Below, in pieces: positions 27,686-35,608 of a stretch of DNA of 64,000 nt. The stretch's first letter is position 1; every line of letters starts with the position of its first letter. The position numbers were made by a program, and so were the translations under genes. The notes below the pieces were generated by a model. The model was not told the origin of the DNA. It worked only from the letters and a program-made list of their open reading frames with translations, and did no database searches. Source of the DNA: Phycisphaerales bacterium (GTDB lineage: Bacteria; Planctomycetota; Phycisphaerae; Phycisphaerales; UBA1924); contig JAJDDJ010000001.1 in NCBI GenBank assembly GCA_029260395.1, positions 124,001-188,000 of the forward strand, read 5' to 3'.

Positions 27686-28405
27686 TCAGGCAGCCTTGCG
27701 ACGTGATCGGCTGGTGGCCTGCTTTTCGATGGCCCGCTGGGTGGACATCGAACTGCCGGTTTCGTCGATCATCGCCATCACCAACTCGATCGGGTCGTTC
27801 GCCCAGACATCGGCCCCGATTTCTTCAGCCAGGCCCTCGGCCCGGTTGAAGACCCCGCCGCCCACTGCGAACCGCGTGTCAGGACAGGCGTTGATGCTAC
27901 GGATCGAATCGATCATCTGCCGGATTGCGGGCAGGTCCGCCGGAGCGGAGCAGAAGGTCAGCAGAAAGTCGGGGCGTCGGCTGTGCATCTGCCCGAGGAT
28001 CTCGTCGCGGGGCACCCCGCCGCCGCCGAACGTCACCTCAAAGCCTTCTGTTTCGAGCAGATCGACCGCGATCTGAGCGCCGATCTCGTCGGCCTCGTTG
28101 GGCCCGCAGAACGCGAGCACCGAGTGCGTCTTGGCCTTGGGGGCGTGCATGTGCGCCGCGTTCTGGTCCACGAGCACGCGGAGCAGCCGGGTGGCCATGC
28201 GGTGGGCGACCACCGAGAGTTGGTCGGCGCGGAACAGCCGATCGATGCGCTCATAGGTGGGCCAGAAGACGTCAGCGGCCAACTCTCGCGACGAGATGCC
28301 GTCATGGCGCGCCTCTTCCATCGCGGCTCGTGCGCCGCTGCGGTCGCCCGCGGTCAGCAGTTCAAACAGACGCTCAATCGTGCTCTCGAGATCCTTGTGG
28401 GCCAT
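27686..28405 (-). CDS. Cobalamin-binding-fold protein lacking the ligand His
   Basis: A 239-residue soluble protein: a helical N-terminal domain (~residues 1-95, like the cap of methionine synthase/CarH) and a Rossmann-like B12-binding domain with LAFCGPNEADEIGAQIAVDLL, GFEVTFGGGGVPRDEIL, FLLTFCSAPADL and FAVGGGVFN. The family DxHxxG/ExHxxG motif, whose His coordinates cobalt, reads NEADEIG here, with Asp at the His position. It may bind B12 base-on, bind another ligand, or have lost binding. The Arg/Lys-rich C-terminus (SRSRRKAA) might touch nucleic acid. There is no DNA-binding MerR domain. It has its own terminator and an upstream palindrome. Confidence 0.78.
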   Translation of the reverse strand: MAHKDLESTIERLFELLTAGDRSGARAAMEEARHDGISSRELAADVFWPTYERIDRLFRADQLSVVAHRMATRLLRVLVDQNAAHMHAPKAKTHSVLAFCGPNEADEIGAQIAVDLLETEGFEVTFGGGGVPRDEILGQMHSRRPDFLLTFCSAPADLPAIRQMIDSIRSINACPDTRFAVGGGVFNRAEGLAEEIGADVWANDPIELVMAMIDETGSSMSTQRAIEKQATSRSRRKAA

Positions 28406-28503
28406 TGGGGGAGATCCTCCGCTGAAGGTCCGGCGATCCGCGGGTGGGCTCCTGCCTGCCGCGGGTGCGTGCTGGGTACTTCGTGCCGGGCCTCCGCCGA
28501 CGT

Positions 28504-28522
28504 GGCCCGTTCACAACGGGCC
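28504..28522. promoter_or_regulatory. Perfect 8-3-8 inverted repeat upstream of the B12-fold gene
   Basis: GGCCCGTT-cac-AACGGGCC lies about 100 bp upstream of the ATG at 28405. It may be an operator or a leader hairpin. An AT-rich island (28598-28635), unusual for the window, lies just beyond and may hold the promoter. Confidence 0.4.
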
Positions 28523-28641
28523 GAGCACACGATCGGGACTTCCACCGGCTTTCCGCCACGCGCGTTCGATCGCGCAGAAAACGGACCATGGCAACCAGAA
28601 ATATACTGTTTTATAGGACCAAATCATCGTTTATGCAGACT

Positions 28642-29478
28642 TCACGCTGGTTTCATCGCCCGATAACAGGCTGCCAGCCCAAGCGATAATTCCCGCACGG
28701 TCGCCGGCTCGGCGCCGCGGCCCGCCTCAGCATCCAACATCGCGAGCATTTCTGTGCGCGTTTTGAAGGATGCCACGCTCTTGGGCAGGTAGCGGTAGGC
28801 CCCGGAACGGTCGCCCGAGATCATCGTCGCAGTGCGTGGCATGACCGTCTCGCAGTACAGCCGGTTGAACCACCGCACCGGCGCGAACCTCGGCTGATCG
28901 AACTCCAAGATCACCAGCCGGCCTCCGGGCGTGAGGATTCGGAAGCACTCGGCGATCGCCCGTGCCGGCTCTTGGACGTTGCGGATGCCAAACGCCATCG
29001 AGACCACTTCGGCCGATTCGCTCGGCAATGGCAGATCCATCGCGTCGCCCTGCTGGTACTCGATGCGTGCCCCACGGGAGCCATCGAGCGAGCGTTTCTT
29101 CTCGCGAGCCACATCGAGCATCTCGGGCGTGAAGTCGATCCCCAGCACCGATGCCGCCTTGGTGTGTTTGGCGAATGCTTGCGTCAGATCGCCCGTGCCG
29201 CAGGCCAGGTCCACCACGCGGTCGCCCGGCATGACACCCGCCGCCCTGACCGCCGCCCGCCGCCACAGATGGTCGATGCCAAGTGCGTGCAGGTGGTTGT
29301 TGAGGTCGTACGACGGGGCGATGGCCGCGAACATGCTCTGGACCCGCTGAGCTTTGTCGCCTTTGGCGTGCGGGTCGTTCAGGTTCTCATCGGTCCAGGC
29401 GGCCACCCCCTGAGACGAAGCAGCAGGAACGGGGGGAACGGGGGGTTGGTCTCGGGATGGCTCGCGTGTAGGCTTCAT
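28642..29478 (-). CDS. ubiE: UbiE/MenG-type quinone methyltransferase
   Basis: SAM-dependent C-methyltransferase of menaquinone/ubiquinone synthesis. In 278 residues the Rossmann motif I is VVDLACGTGDLTQAF, followed by VLGIDFTPEMLDVAREK, the family-specific VSMAFGIRNVQEPARAI and LTPGGRLVILEFDQP, and NRLYCETVMP. The N-terminus is a ~40-residue Pro/Ser-rich extension. Start placed at 29478; a Met six codons upstream (29496) is possible. It diverges from the M48 protease gene. With the menaquinol-oxidising complex III genes in the window, a menaquinone role is likely. Confidence 0.88.
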   Translation of the reverse strand: MKPTREPSRDQPPVPPVPAASSQGVAAWTDENLNDPHAKGDKAQRVQSMFAAIAPSYDLNNHLHALGIDHLWRRAAVRAAGVMPGDRVVDLACGTGDLTQAFAKHTKAASVLGIDFTPEMLDVAREKKRSLDGSRGARIEYQQGDAMDLPLPSESAEVVSMAFGIRNVQEPARAIAECFRILTPGGRLVILEFDQPRFAPVRWFNRLYCETVMPRTATMISGDRSGAYRYLPKSVASFKTRTEMLAMLDAEAGRGAEPATVRELSLGLAACYRAMKPA

Positions 29479-29553
29479 GCTGTGAGTTCGGATCATTGCC
29501 CGCCCGGATGCCCCGCGCGGCTTGGTCGAGCCACCAAGTGGGGAACACGAATC

Positions 29554-30501
29554 ATGCACGCTCTATCTACACGCCGCTCGATCGCCCGCCGAGGGCTCGT
29601 TGCTGTCGCCAGTCTGGCGGCGGCCCTGTCGCTCGTGGGCTGCTCGACCAACCCAACCACGGGCCGATCGCAGTACGACTCGCTCAGCCCGGAACAGGAA
29701 ATCGCGCTCGGAAATCAGGCAGCGCCCGAACTCACTGCCGAGTACGGCGGAGAGGTCACCGACCCCAACCTTCGCGGGTACGTCTCGCAGGTCGCTCAAC
29801 GGATGGTGCCCTACACCGAGGGCGACGCTCCGAGTCTGCCGTGGGAGTTTGTGCTGCTCGACTCGGACGTGATCAACGCCTTTGCGCTTCCGGGCGGCAA
29901 GGTGTTCATGTCGCGCGGCCTCGCAGCGCGCATGACCAATGAGGCGCAATTGGCTTCCGTGCTCGGCCACGAGATCGGGCACGTGACCGCACGCCACGTC
30001 AACGACCGCATAACCCGCAGCAACGTGGTCACGGGCATTCTCACAGTCGGCGTGAGCGTGCTCGGGACTGCGAGCGATTCAGGGCTGCTCAACGCCGCGA
30101 CCCAGCAGATCGTCGGTGCAGGCGGGCAGGGCTACCTGCTCAAGTTCAACCGCGACCAAGAGCACGAGGCCGACGAACTCGGCGTGCGCTACATGGTCCG
30201 CGCCGGGTACGACCCTCTCGGCGCGGTGCAGGTTCAGCAGATTCTCAAGGCTGCGTCCGATGGCCCCCGGCCCCCGGAGATCATGAGCACACACCCGCTG
30301 CCCGAGAGCCGAATCACAAACCTGCAGAATCACATCAACGACGAGTACGCATTTACGAAGAACAACGCTGAGTACCAGCTCTACGCGGACCGGTTCAAGC
30401 AGGTGTTCCTGAGCCGGGTCTCGGTGCTGCCCCCACCAGCGGACGCCGAGTTCACGACGCTTGCGGTCAGCGAATGGTGCGCGCACTGCGCCAGTCAGTA
30501 A
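29554..30501 (+). CDS. M48-family metalloprotease lipoprotein
   Basis: A 315-residue peptidase of the LoiP/BepA kind, with signal and lipobox (ASLAAALSLVGC), the zinc motif HEIGH near residue 138 and the third ligand in EHEADELGVRYM near residue 204; FALPGGKVFMSRGL and STHPLPESRI are family markers. Such proteases act on outer-membrane proteins in the periplasm. The ATG at 29554 gives the lipoprotein signal directly. No TPR repeats follow, so it is the short LoiP-like form. A hairpin with the converging aminotransferase gene follows. Confidence 0.9.
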   Translation: MHALSTRRSIARRGLVAVASLAAALSLVGCSTNPTTGRSQYDSLSPEQEIALGNQAAPELTAEYGGEVTDPNLRGYVSQVAQRMVPYTEGDAPSLPWEFVLLDSDVINAFALPGGKVFMSRGLAARMTNEAQLASVLGHEIGHVTARHVNDRITRSNVVTGILTVGVSVLGTASDSGLLNAATQQIVGAGGQGYLLKFNRDQEHEADELGVRYMVRAGYDPLGAVQVQQILKAASDGPRPPEIMSTHPLPESRITNLQNHINDEYAFTKNNAEYQLYADRFKQVFLSRVSVLPPPADAEFTTLAVSEWCAHCASQ

Positions 30502-30530
30502 CGATTTCGGGCCTCAAGGATCCGAATCGT
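30501..30530. terminator. Possible shared hairpin between converging genes
   Basis: ACGATTTCGG and CCGAATCGT pair with one bulge around a ~11-nt loop between the M48 and aminotransferase stops. No U-tract is present, so its role as terminator is uncertain. Confidence 0.35.
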
Positions 30531-30532
30531 AC

Positions 30533-31717
30533 CTAGCCGATCATCTCTTCGATGACATCAAGCCCGCGCGCGATCTGATCGGGCGGCGAGGCGAAGCTCA
30601 GCCGAAAGTGCGTGTCGCGCTTGCTGAACGCGCCGCCCGGGATCATGAGCAGGTTGCGTTCGATGCAAGCCTCGCAGAACTGCGTGCCGGTCATACCGAG
30701 TTTCTCAGGCACGCGGGCGAAGGCGTAGAAAGCGCCGCCCGGCGTGGGCAGATCGGTCAGCTTGCTCAGACGGTCGACGACCATGTCCCGCCGATTGGCG
30801 TAGTCGGCGATGATCGGCTGCATGTCTGCCTGCGCGACCGCAGCGCAGCCGTATTGCAGCGGCGTCGGCGCGCACACGAATGTGAACTGCTGAAGCTTGG
30901 CCATCTCGCGGAGCAGAGGGCGCGGCCCGGCTGCGTACCCCAAGCGCCACCCGGTCAGGCCAAAGGTCTTGCCGAAGCCCCGGATGAGCAGCACGCTGTC
31001 TTGCGTGCCCGCGCCCCGGCACGGGCTGGGCAGCGCCATCGTCTTGCCGTCGGCGGCCAGCGAGGTGCGCGACTCTGGGAAGAGGAACTCGTCGTAGATC
31101 TCGTCGCTGATGAGCAGCACGCCCCTGCGCGCGCACAGCTCGGCCAGCTCGTCGCACTCGACCTGCGAGAGCACTACACCCGTCGGGTTCGCCGGCGTGT
31201 TGAGCAGCACGCACTTGGTACGCGCGGTCATGAGCGGCTCGACCCGCGCTGCCGTCATCTTGCCGTCGGGGTAGGTATCGCAGTACACGGGCGTGGCCCC
31301 CGCGAGCGAAACGAGGTTTGGGTAGGCCACGAAGTACGGGTCCGCGAGAATCGCCTCGTCGCCCGGTTCGAGCAGCGCCATCATCGCCAGATGCAGCCCG
31401 CCGCTCGTGCCCGTGGTGACCAGAGCGCCCAGCCCAGTCTCGTTGTCAGAGGTATCCCAGCCGAGGTCCTCGCGCAGCCGGTCTTTGATCGCGGCTCGCA
31501 GCTCTTTCACACCCTGCGTGAGCGAGTACCCGTTGCGACGGTTCTTTATCGCATCGATCGCTGCGGCCTTGATGGGCTCGGGCACGTCAAAGTCGGGCTG
31601 ACCGATCGACAGGTTGATCGGGTCCTTGAGCGTCGCCCCGAGATCGAAGATTCGGCGGATGCCCGACACAGAGATACCCGTCGCGCGTGACGCGAGCATG
31701 CCGGTGATGTCCATCAT
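30533..31717 (-). CDS. Class I/II PLP-dependent aminotransferase
   Basis: A 394-residue fold-type I aminotransferase of the AspB/alanine/N-succinyldiaminopimelate aminotransferase group: NLSIGQPDFDVPEPIK, GYSLTQGVKELRAA, TSGGLHLAMMALLEPGDEA, LLNTPANPTGVVLSQ, LISDEIYDEFLFP, and the PLP Lys in RGFGKTFGLTGWRLGYAAG (about residue 247). Arg near the C-terminus (FRLSFASPPDQI) binds the substrate carboxylate. Exact amino-donor specificity cannot be read. The start ATG at 31717 lies 21 nt after the small basic protein gene. Confidence 0.9.
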   Translation of the reverse strand: MMDITGMLASRATGISVSGIRRIFDLGATLKDPINLSIGQPDFDVPEPIKAAAIDAIKNRRNGYSLTQGVKELRAAIKDRLREDLGWDTSDNETGLGALVTTGTSGGLHLAMMALLEPGDEAILADPYFVAYPNLVSLAGATPVYCDTYPDGKMTAARVEPLMTARTKCVLLNTPANPTGVVLSQVECDELAELCARRGVLLISDEIYDEFLFPESRTSLAADGKTMALPSPCRGAGTQDSVLLIRGFGKTFGLTGWRLGYAAGPRPLLREMAKLQQFTFVCAPTPLQYGCAAVAQADMQPIIADYANRRDMVVDRLSKLTDLPTPGGAFYAFARVPEKLGMTGTQFCEACIERNLLMIPGGAFSKRDTHFRLSFASPPDQIARGLDVIEEMIG

Positions 31718-31738
31718 GTGGTTGGTCCCGAACCGGCC

Positions 31739-31894
31739 TTAGTTGACACGGGTCTTGGCCAGACCCAGAGCCGAGAGCTTCTTTGCATCAGCCTTGGTCG
31801 CGGCGAGTTTCTTCGCGATGCGTTCCGCGCGGGTAAGGACCGACCGCGAGCCGGTAAGGTTGCTGCGAACCTTTAGGGAAGTATGCATGCTCAT
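31739..31894 (-). CDS. PVC-type small basic protein (51 aa)
   Basis: A 51-residue, strongly basic protein: MSMHTSLKVRSNLTGSRSVL then TRAERIAKKLAA and a C-terminal LGLAKTRVN. It fits the small basic protein family of planctomycetes and verrucomicrobia (TIGR04137 as I recall it), which keeps xxxLKxxxxLxxxRxVLTRAERI and a short basic tail. Its role is unknown; its size and charge suggest ribosome or RNA association. GGAGC lies before the ATG at 31894. It sits between the SPOR-like gene and the aminotransferase on the same strand. Confidence 0.82.
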   Translation of the reverse strand: MSMHTSLKVRSNLTGSRSVLTRAERIAKKLAATKADAKKLSALGLAKTRVN

Positions 31895-31967
31895 GGTCGT
31901 GCTCCGCGGATCATCGATCGGGTTCGATCTCGTGTGTCTGGATTGCGAGTCTGGCTGTTGGTCTGGT

Positions 31968-32864
31968 TCAGGGAACGTACTTATCCCAGAAAGGTTCTTG
32001 GAACGCCGTCGGCCCGCCTTCTTTGGCCCAGGCCTCGCCGATACGCCTCGCACTCGCCGTGAGCTGCTCACGCTGGCTTCGGCTCGCAGAGAACGCGCCG
32101 CCGCCCGCAAAGCCCTTAGAGAGGTACACCACGTATCGGGCTGGATTGTTGCCCCGACGAGCCCCGGTTTCCAGCGGGATCATGAAGGCATCGACACCGC
32201 CAGCCTTCAGTCGATCCACCGCCTCGACAGCCTGGTCGCGGTCGAGCGTCGCCAGCCGCAGATAGTTGAATCCCGCCTGCCGGCTATCGCTGCTCGAAGC
32301 GGCTGGTTGACGCCCCGGTTGGTTAGCGGGTTGGTTGGAAGGCTGATTCGAGGGCCGGGTCGGCGGGCTCCCCGCTTGGTTGGTCGGCGCCGAACCAGAA
32401 CCGGGCTCACCGGTCCCCCGGCCAGGGTCCGCGATTGGATCCACGATGTTCGACCCGCCGAGAGCCGCGAACTTGGCCTGCTCCTCCGTCCTTGCCCGGT
32501 TATCGCCGAAGTGCCAGGCGGTTGCCCAAAGGACAGCCCCCAGCACAAACAGAATGCCGAGGCCTATCAACGCAAATGGCACGGGAACAATGAGCAGCCC
32601 CCCCGCCAGCGCTGGTCTGCCGTATCCGCCAGCCATGAGCCTGGGCTCTGCGGTCGGGTTGGGCTTCGCCAGCGATGGACGCACGGGTCTGGCGGCTTGA
32701 GCAGGGCTGGCTCGTGACGGCGAAACCTTCGCCTCGCGTGTCACAGGCTCAGACGGCGCGGAAGACTGGGAATCCACGATCGGCTTGGGCTCAGGCAAGG
32801 GCTCGATGGGCCGGCTCTTGTCGAGCAACTCGAACAGGGGGGTAGTGGATCTGCGATGGCTCAT
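31968..32864 (-). CDS. Single-pass membrane protein with SPOR-like C-terminal domain
   Basis: A 298-residue protein: cytoplasmic Pro/Ala-rich region, one membrane helix (LIGLGILFVLGAVLWATAWHF, ~residues 100-125), a periplasmic linker with tandem Asn-Gln-Pro units (QPSNQPSNQPANQPGRQP-type), and a C-terminal domain FNYLRLATLDRDQAVEAVDRL, GGVDAFMIPLE, YVVYLSKGF whose strand-helix order resembles SPOR domains that bind peptidoglycan at the division septum. The ATG at 32864 is set by the -10 box 8 nt upstream. SPOR identity is inferred; no family hit could be run. Confidence 0.6.
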   Translation of the reverse strand: MSHRRSTTPLFELLDKSRPIEPLPEPKPIVDSQSSAPSEPVTREAKVSPSRASPAQAARPVRPSLAKPNPTAEPRLMAGGYGRPALAGGLLIVPVPFALIGLGILFVLGAVLWATAWHFGDNRARTEEQAKFAALGGSNIVDPIADPGRGTGEPGSGSAPTNQAGSPPTRPSNQPSNQPANQPGRQPAASSSDSRQAGFNYLRLATLDRDQAVEAVDRLKAGGVDAFMIPLETGARRGNNPARYVVYLSKGFAGGGAFSASRSQREQLTASARRIGEAWAKEGGPTAFQEPFWDKYVP

Positions 32865-32872
32865 CGATGCGC

Positions 32873-32878
32873 ATTGTA
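32873..32878 (-). promoter_or_regulatory. -10 box TACAAT of the SPOR-like gene (leaderless start)
   Basis: Near-consensus TACAAT on the minus strand, followed by 8 nt and the ATG at 32864. It lies 40 bp from the divergent nuoI -10 box. Confidence 0.6.
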
Positions 32879-32917
32879 CGGCTCGGCGGAGAACAAGCCA
32901 CACGCCCGCCCAAGCCC

Positions 32918-32923
32918 TACACT
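32918..32923 (+). promoter_or_regulatory. -10 box TACACT of the nuoI-like gene
   Basis: TACACT is followed by 9 nt and the ATG at 32933, so the mRNA is leaderless or nearly so. Confidence 0.55.
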
Positions 32924-32932
32924 CAGGGCCAT

Positions 32933-33478
32933 ATGGCCATCCGCGATGAAGACATCCTGACCATCACCGTTGACCCCATGAACCGCTTCGAGCGGGTCTT
33001 TCTGCCCGAAGTGGTTAAGGGCTTCGGAACGACCATCCGCCACATGTTCACCTCTTGGGGCCAGGGCAGGACCAGCAGGACCATCCAATACCCCGAGCAG
33101 CGCCGTGAGCACTACAAGCCCGAAGACGGAGGCATGGAGCCGAGCACGTTTCGAGGCGTCCATCGCCTGAATCGCGATGAGGACGGCAGGGTGAAGTGCG
33201 TGGCCTGTATGATGTGCCCGACCATCTGCCCCGCCAACTGCATCCACATCACGGCCGCCGAGAGCCCTTGGGACGACCGCGAGAAGTACCCAGCCAAGTT
33301 TGAGATCGACGAGCTGCGGTGCATTTTTTGCGGCATGTGCGAAGAAGCCTGTCCGGTGGACGCGATCGAGCTCACGACCGAGTACGACATCGTGGGCTTG
33401 AGCCGTCAGGAAATGGTGTTTGACAAGAACAAGCTGCTCGAGGTGTACGACGTCACCATCGACCGCAAGCCGATGTAA
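32933..33478 (+). CDS. nuoI: NuoI-like 2[4Fe-4S] ferredoxin subunit
   Basis: A 181-residue iron-sulfur protein matching NADH-quinone oxidoreductase subunit I: two CxxCxxCxxxCP motifs, CVACMMCPTICP and CIFCGMCEEACP, with the NuoI spacing, plus the typical RYPEQRREHY-like segment before and the AIELTTEYDIVGLSRQEMVF segment after. In complex I it carries clusters N6a and N6b. No other nuo gene flanks it; it has its own -10 box and terminator, so it is a single-gene unit. It could supply complex I encoded elsewhere or serve another oxidoreductase. Confidence 0.88.
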   Translation: MAIRDEDILTITVDPMNRFERVFLPEVVKGFGTTIRHMFTSWGQGRTSRTIQYPEQRREHYKPEDGGMEPSTFRGVHRLNRDEDGRVKCVACMMCPTICPANCIHITAAESPWDDREKYPAKFEIDELRCIFCGMCEEACPVDAIELTTEYDIVGLSRQEMVFDKNKLLEVYDVTIDRKPM

Positions 33479-33820
33479 GGTTTTTACCTGGCTTCTCCAG
33501 GTAGATTCGGCCTCAGATTTTTCAAAGATGTTCTCAGACCATGAGCCGGGCCTAGTGCCCGGCTCGTTTGTTTGATAGGGACATGAACGGCGTCCTCGAC
33601 CATTCTCTGCAGCCGTTACCGGAAATACCCGGTGGTTCACCGAGGGGGTCTGGAGGGGCACCTACACGGTTTGAGCACAAAAAAGAAAACTTGAGTGGAA
33701 AGCTGGCATTGCGGATTCCATGTGGCCTCTTGGTGGGGCGTACCTGGAGTTTTGGCGGCGGTCCGTTTTGACCCCCGCTTTGGAGATTGTGCTCGTAACC
33801 GGGCATGAGGGAGTGGAACT
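33479..33820. other. 342-bp region between nuoI-like and PAP-tailed gene
   Basis: Holds a small hairpin (TACCTGG/CCAGGTA) right after the nuoI stop, the strong terminator at 33543-33575, and about 245 bp of leader for the next gene. An A-rich stretch near 33678-33690 may mark its promoter; no riboswitch or ORF could be recognised. Confidence 0.5.
33543..33575 (+). terminator. Terminator of the nuoI-like gene
   Basis: 9-bp perfect stem GAGCCGGGC/GCCCGGCTC with a CTAGT loop, followed by GTTTGTTTG. Confidence 0.85.
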
Positions 33821-34516
33821 ATGAAGAAGTGCATCACTGCAATCGCCGGACTCGCTCTGATGAGCGGCTCCGCCATGGCGTTCGACGTCATGTCGTTTGG
33901 ATTCACCGACTTGGCTGGCGAGTTTGACACCGGCGCGATGCCGGCTCACACCCTCGACATGACCGACGTCTTCGACGGCGTGTTCATCGCGATGGCGACA
34001 AGCGGCGGCGGCTTCGATACTGGTGGTGACTTCAGCCGACTCGTCGGCCCCGAGGGCACGGCCGAGTTCGACAGCGGCTTTGAAGCCGGCGGCTTCGGTG
34101 ACGTGACCATCACGATCACCACCGCTAACTTCGACGGCATGACCGCCAAGGGCGTTGGCGACGTCGAGATCATCGACGCCGACGGCGACACCTTCACCGC
34201 CACCTTCGAGGGCACTTGGTTCGCCACGGGCCCCTTCCTGTTCTTCAACGCCGTGATCGACGCTGCCTCGTTCAGCACCGAGCTTGGCGATGGAAACTTT
34301 GACGGCCCCTCCGGTGGCGAGTTCGAGTACGCGGACTTCCCCTTCCTCGACGGTGCCTTCTCGCTGCTGCTCCGCCCCGATAACGGTGGCATGGGTTTCG
34401 ATAGCGACTTCGGCCCCCGCTCGACGCAGGCTGATGCCGTCCTCGTTCCGGCTCCGGGCGTTCTTGCCCTCGCTGGCATGGGTCTGTTCGCTGCTGCTGG
34501 TCGCCGTCGCGGCTAA
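33821..34516 (+). CDS. Acidic secreted protein with PEP-CTERM-like (PAP) tail
   Basis: A 231-residue exported protein with signal peptide KKCITAIAGLALMSGSAMA, a Gly/Asp/Phe-rich, very acidic body (repeated GFDTGGDF, FDSGFEAGGFGD, GMGFDSDFG) and the tail VPAPGVLALAGMGLFAAAG followed by RRRG. The low Lys/Arg body suggests a salt-tolerant or calcium-binding surface protein; this is inferred. GGGAG precedes the ATG. It is flanked by terminators on both sides, so it is monocistronic, and its strong terminator pair suggests high expression. Confidence 0.78.
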   Translation: MKKCITAIAGLALMSGSAMAFDVMSFGFTDLAGEFDTGAMPAHTLDMTDVFDGVFIAMATSGGGFDTGGDFSRLVGPEGTAEFDSGFEAGGFGDVTITITTANFDGMTAKGVGDVEIIDADGDTFTATFEGTWFATGPFLFFNAVIDAASFSTELGDGNFDGPSGGEFEYADFPFLDGAFSLLLRPDNGGMGFDSDFGPRSTQADAVLVPAPGVLALAGMGLFAAAGRRRG

Positions 34517-34532
34517 GCACTCTGTTTCTAAT

Positions 34533-34554
34533 CCGCGACAACTTTCTGTCGCGG
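34533..34554 (+). terminator. First hairpin after the acidic secreted protein gene
   Basis: 8-bp perfect stem CCGCGACA/TGTCGCGG with a 6-nt loop, 17 nt past the stop; the T-tract after it is weak, so it may protect the mRNA 3' end. Confidence 0.5.
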
Positions 34555-34578
34555 CCTCTTCGCTTGCACAGCACCAAG

Positions 34579-34613
34579 GCTGGGCGTCCTTAGGACGCCC
34601 AGCTTTGTCTTTT
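34579..34613 (+). terminator. Main terminator of the acidic secreted protein gene
   Basis: Perfect stem GCTGGGCGTCC/GGACGCCCAGC with a TTA-centred loop followed by TTTGTCTTTT, a textbook intrinsic terminator. Confidence 0.92.
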
Positions 34614-34665
34614 GGGCCTGTGCGCTACCTGTTCGTATGAGCGCGATATCCCGTTCGAATCGGGT

Positions 34666-35583
34666 TCAACCGAGAGCCGCAGCCTTTGCGTCCTGAGCGA
34701 AGGCGCTCGCGGCATCCGTTATGGACTGCGTCCAGCTGCCGTCATTAGCTGAATCGATTCCGGGGTAGATCACCGATCGACTGGCGGAGGGCATCAGTCC
34801 GGCGCTGCCGATCGAGCTTCGATCCGACCGGCTGAGCGGAGCGATGTCCGCCGCCGATGCACCCTGCGCCCCGATGCCAGGGGCCAGGAACATCGTGTCT
34901 GGCATCCGCTTACGGAGCGAGGCACACTCCTCTGCCTTCGTAGCGCCCACGACCGCCCCCACCGCCGAGATGCCGCGCTCACCCATCCAACGCGAGCCCA
35001 GCTCATTGAGCATCGTCGCCACGTGCTCAGCGACCGTATCCCCGCAGGCCAGCCGCTCGGCCTGAATCACGTTGCTGTCCGGGTTCGACGTTCGGCACAG
35101 CGCGAACACGACCAAGCCCGACTCAAGAAATGGCTCGACCGCACTCATTCCCAGGTACGGACTGACGGTTACCGCATCCGCGCCGAGCCTCGCTGCTGAT
35201 CGCGCGTAGTGCTGGGCCGAGGTCGAGATATCACCTCGTTTGGCATCGAGCATCACGAACAGCCCGGCTTCGCGTGCAGCGTTGACGACCAGTTCCAATG
35301 CCGCCCATCCGGCTGAGCCGTAGCGCTCGAAGCACGCCGACTGTGGCTTCACCACCGGCACGACGCCCGCAACCGCCTCGATCACGCCCAGCGAGAACCG
35401 CTCAATGGCCTCGACTTCGCTCCCCTCCGTGCAAGCGTCGGGCAATCGCTCGAACACCGGGTCCAGGCCCACGCACGCGGGTGTACCCATCGCATCCATC
35501 CGCGCTACCAGCCGGTCCATTGCAGCCGCGGCCGGAGGGATCTTGGCGGCTTTCGGTGCTGAGCCAGAGGGGGTCGTGTTCAT
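34666..35583 (-). CDS. pyrF: Orotidine 5'-phosphate decarboxylase (type 2)
   Basis: Last step of UMP synthesis, OMP to UMP. The 305 residues carry CVGLDPVFERLP, VPVVKPQSACFERYGSAG, the catalytic FVMLDAKRGDI and VSPYLGMSAVEPFLE, with the phosphate-binding end FLAPGIGAQGA and VIYPG. The type 2 (longer, ~280-300 aa) subgroup fits the length. The ATG at 35583 is used; MDRLVARMDAM, 21 codons in, is the core start. It diverges from the DUF971 gene across a symmetric promoter region. Confidence 0.93.
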   Translation of the reverse strand: MNTTPSGSAPKAAKIPPAAAAMDRLVARMDAMGTPACVGLDPVFERLPDACTEGSEVEAIERFSLGVIEAVAGVVPVVKPQSACFERYGSAGWAALELVVNAAREAGLFVMLDAKRGDISTSAQHYARSAARLGADAVTVSPYLGMSAVEPFLESGLVVFALCRTSNPDSNVIQAERLACGDTVAEHVATMLNELGSRWMGERGISAVGAVVGATKAEECASLRKRMPDTMFLAPGIGAQGASAADIAPLSRSDRSSIGSAGLMPSASRSVIYPGIDSANDGSWTQSITDAASAFAQDAKAAALG

Positions 35584-35608
35584 CGCTGCGAGCCTTTCGC
35601 GAGAGTTG

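Noticed and set aside
34649..34666. tRNA-like GGTTCGAATC pattern near the pyrF stop
   Set aside because: It is a short palindrome (CCCG...CGGG) with no acceptor, D or anticodon arms.
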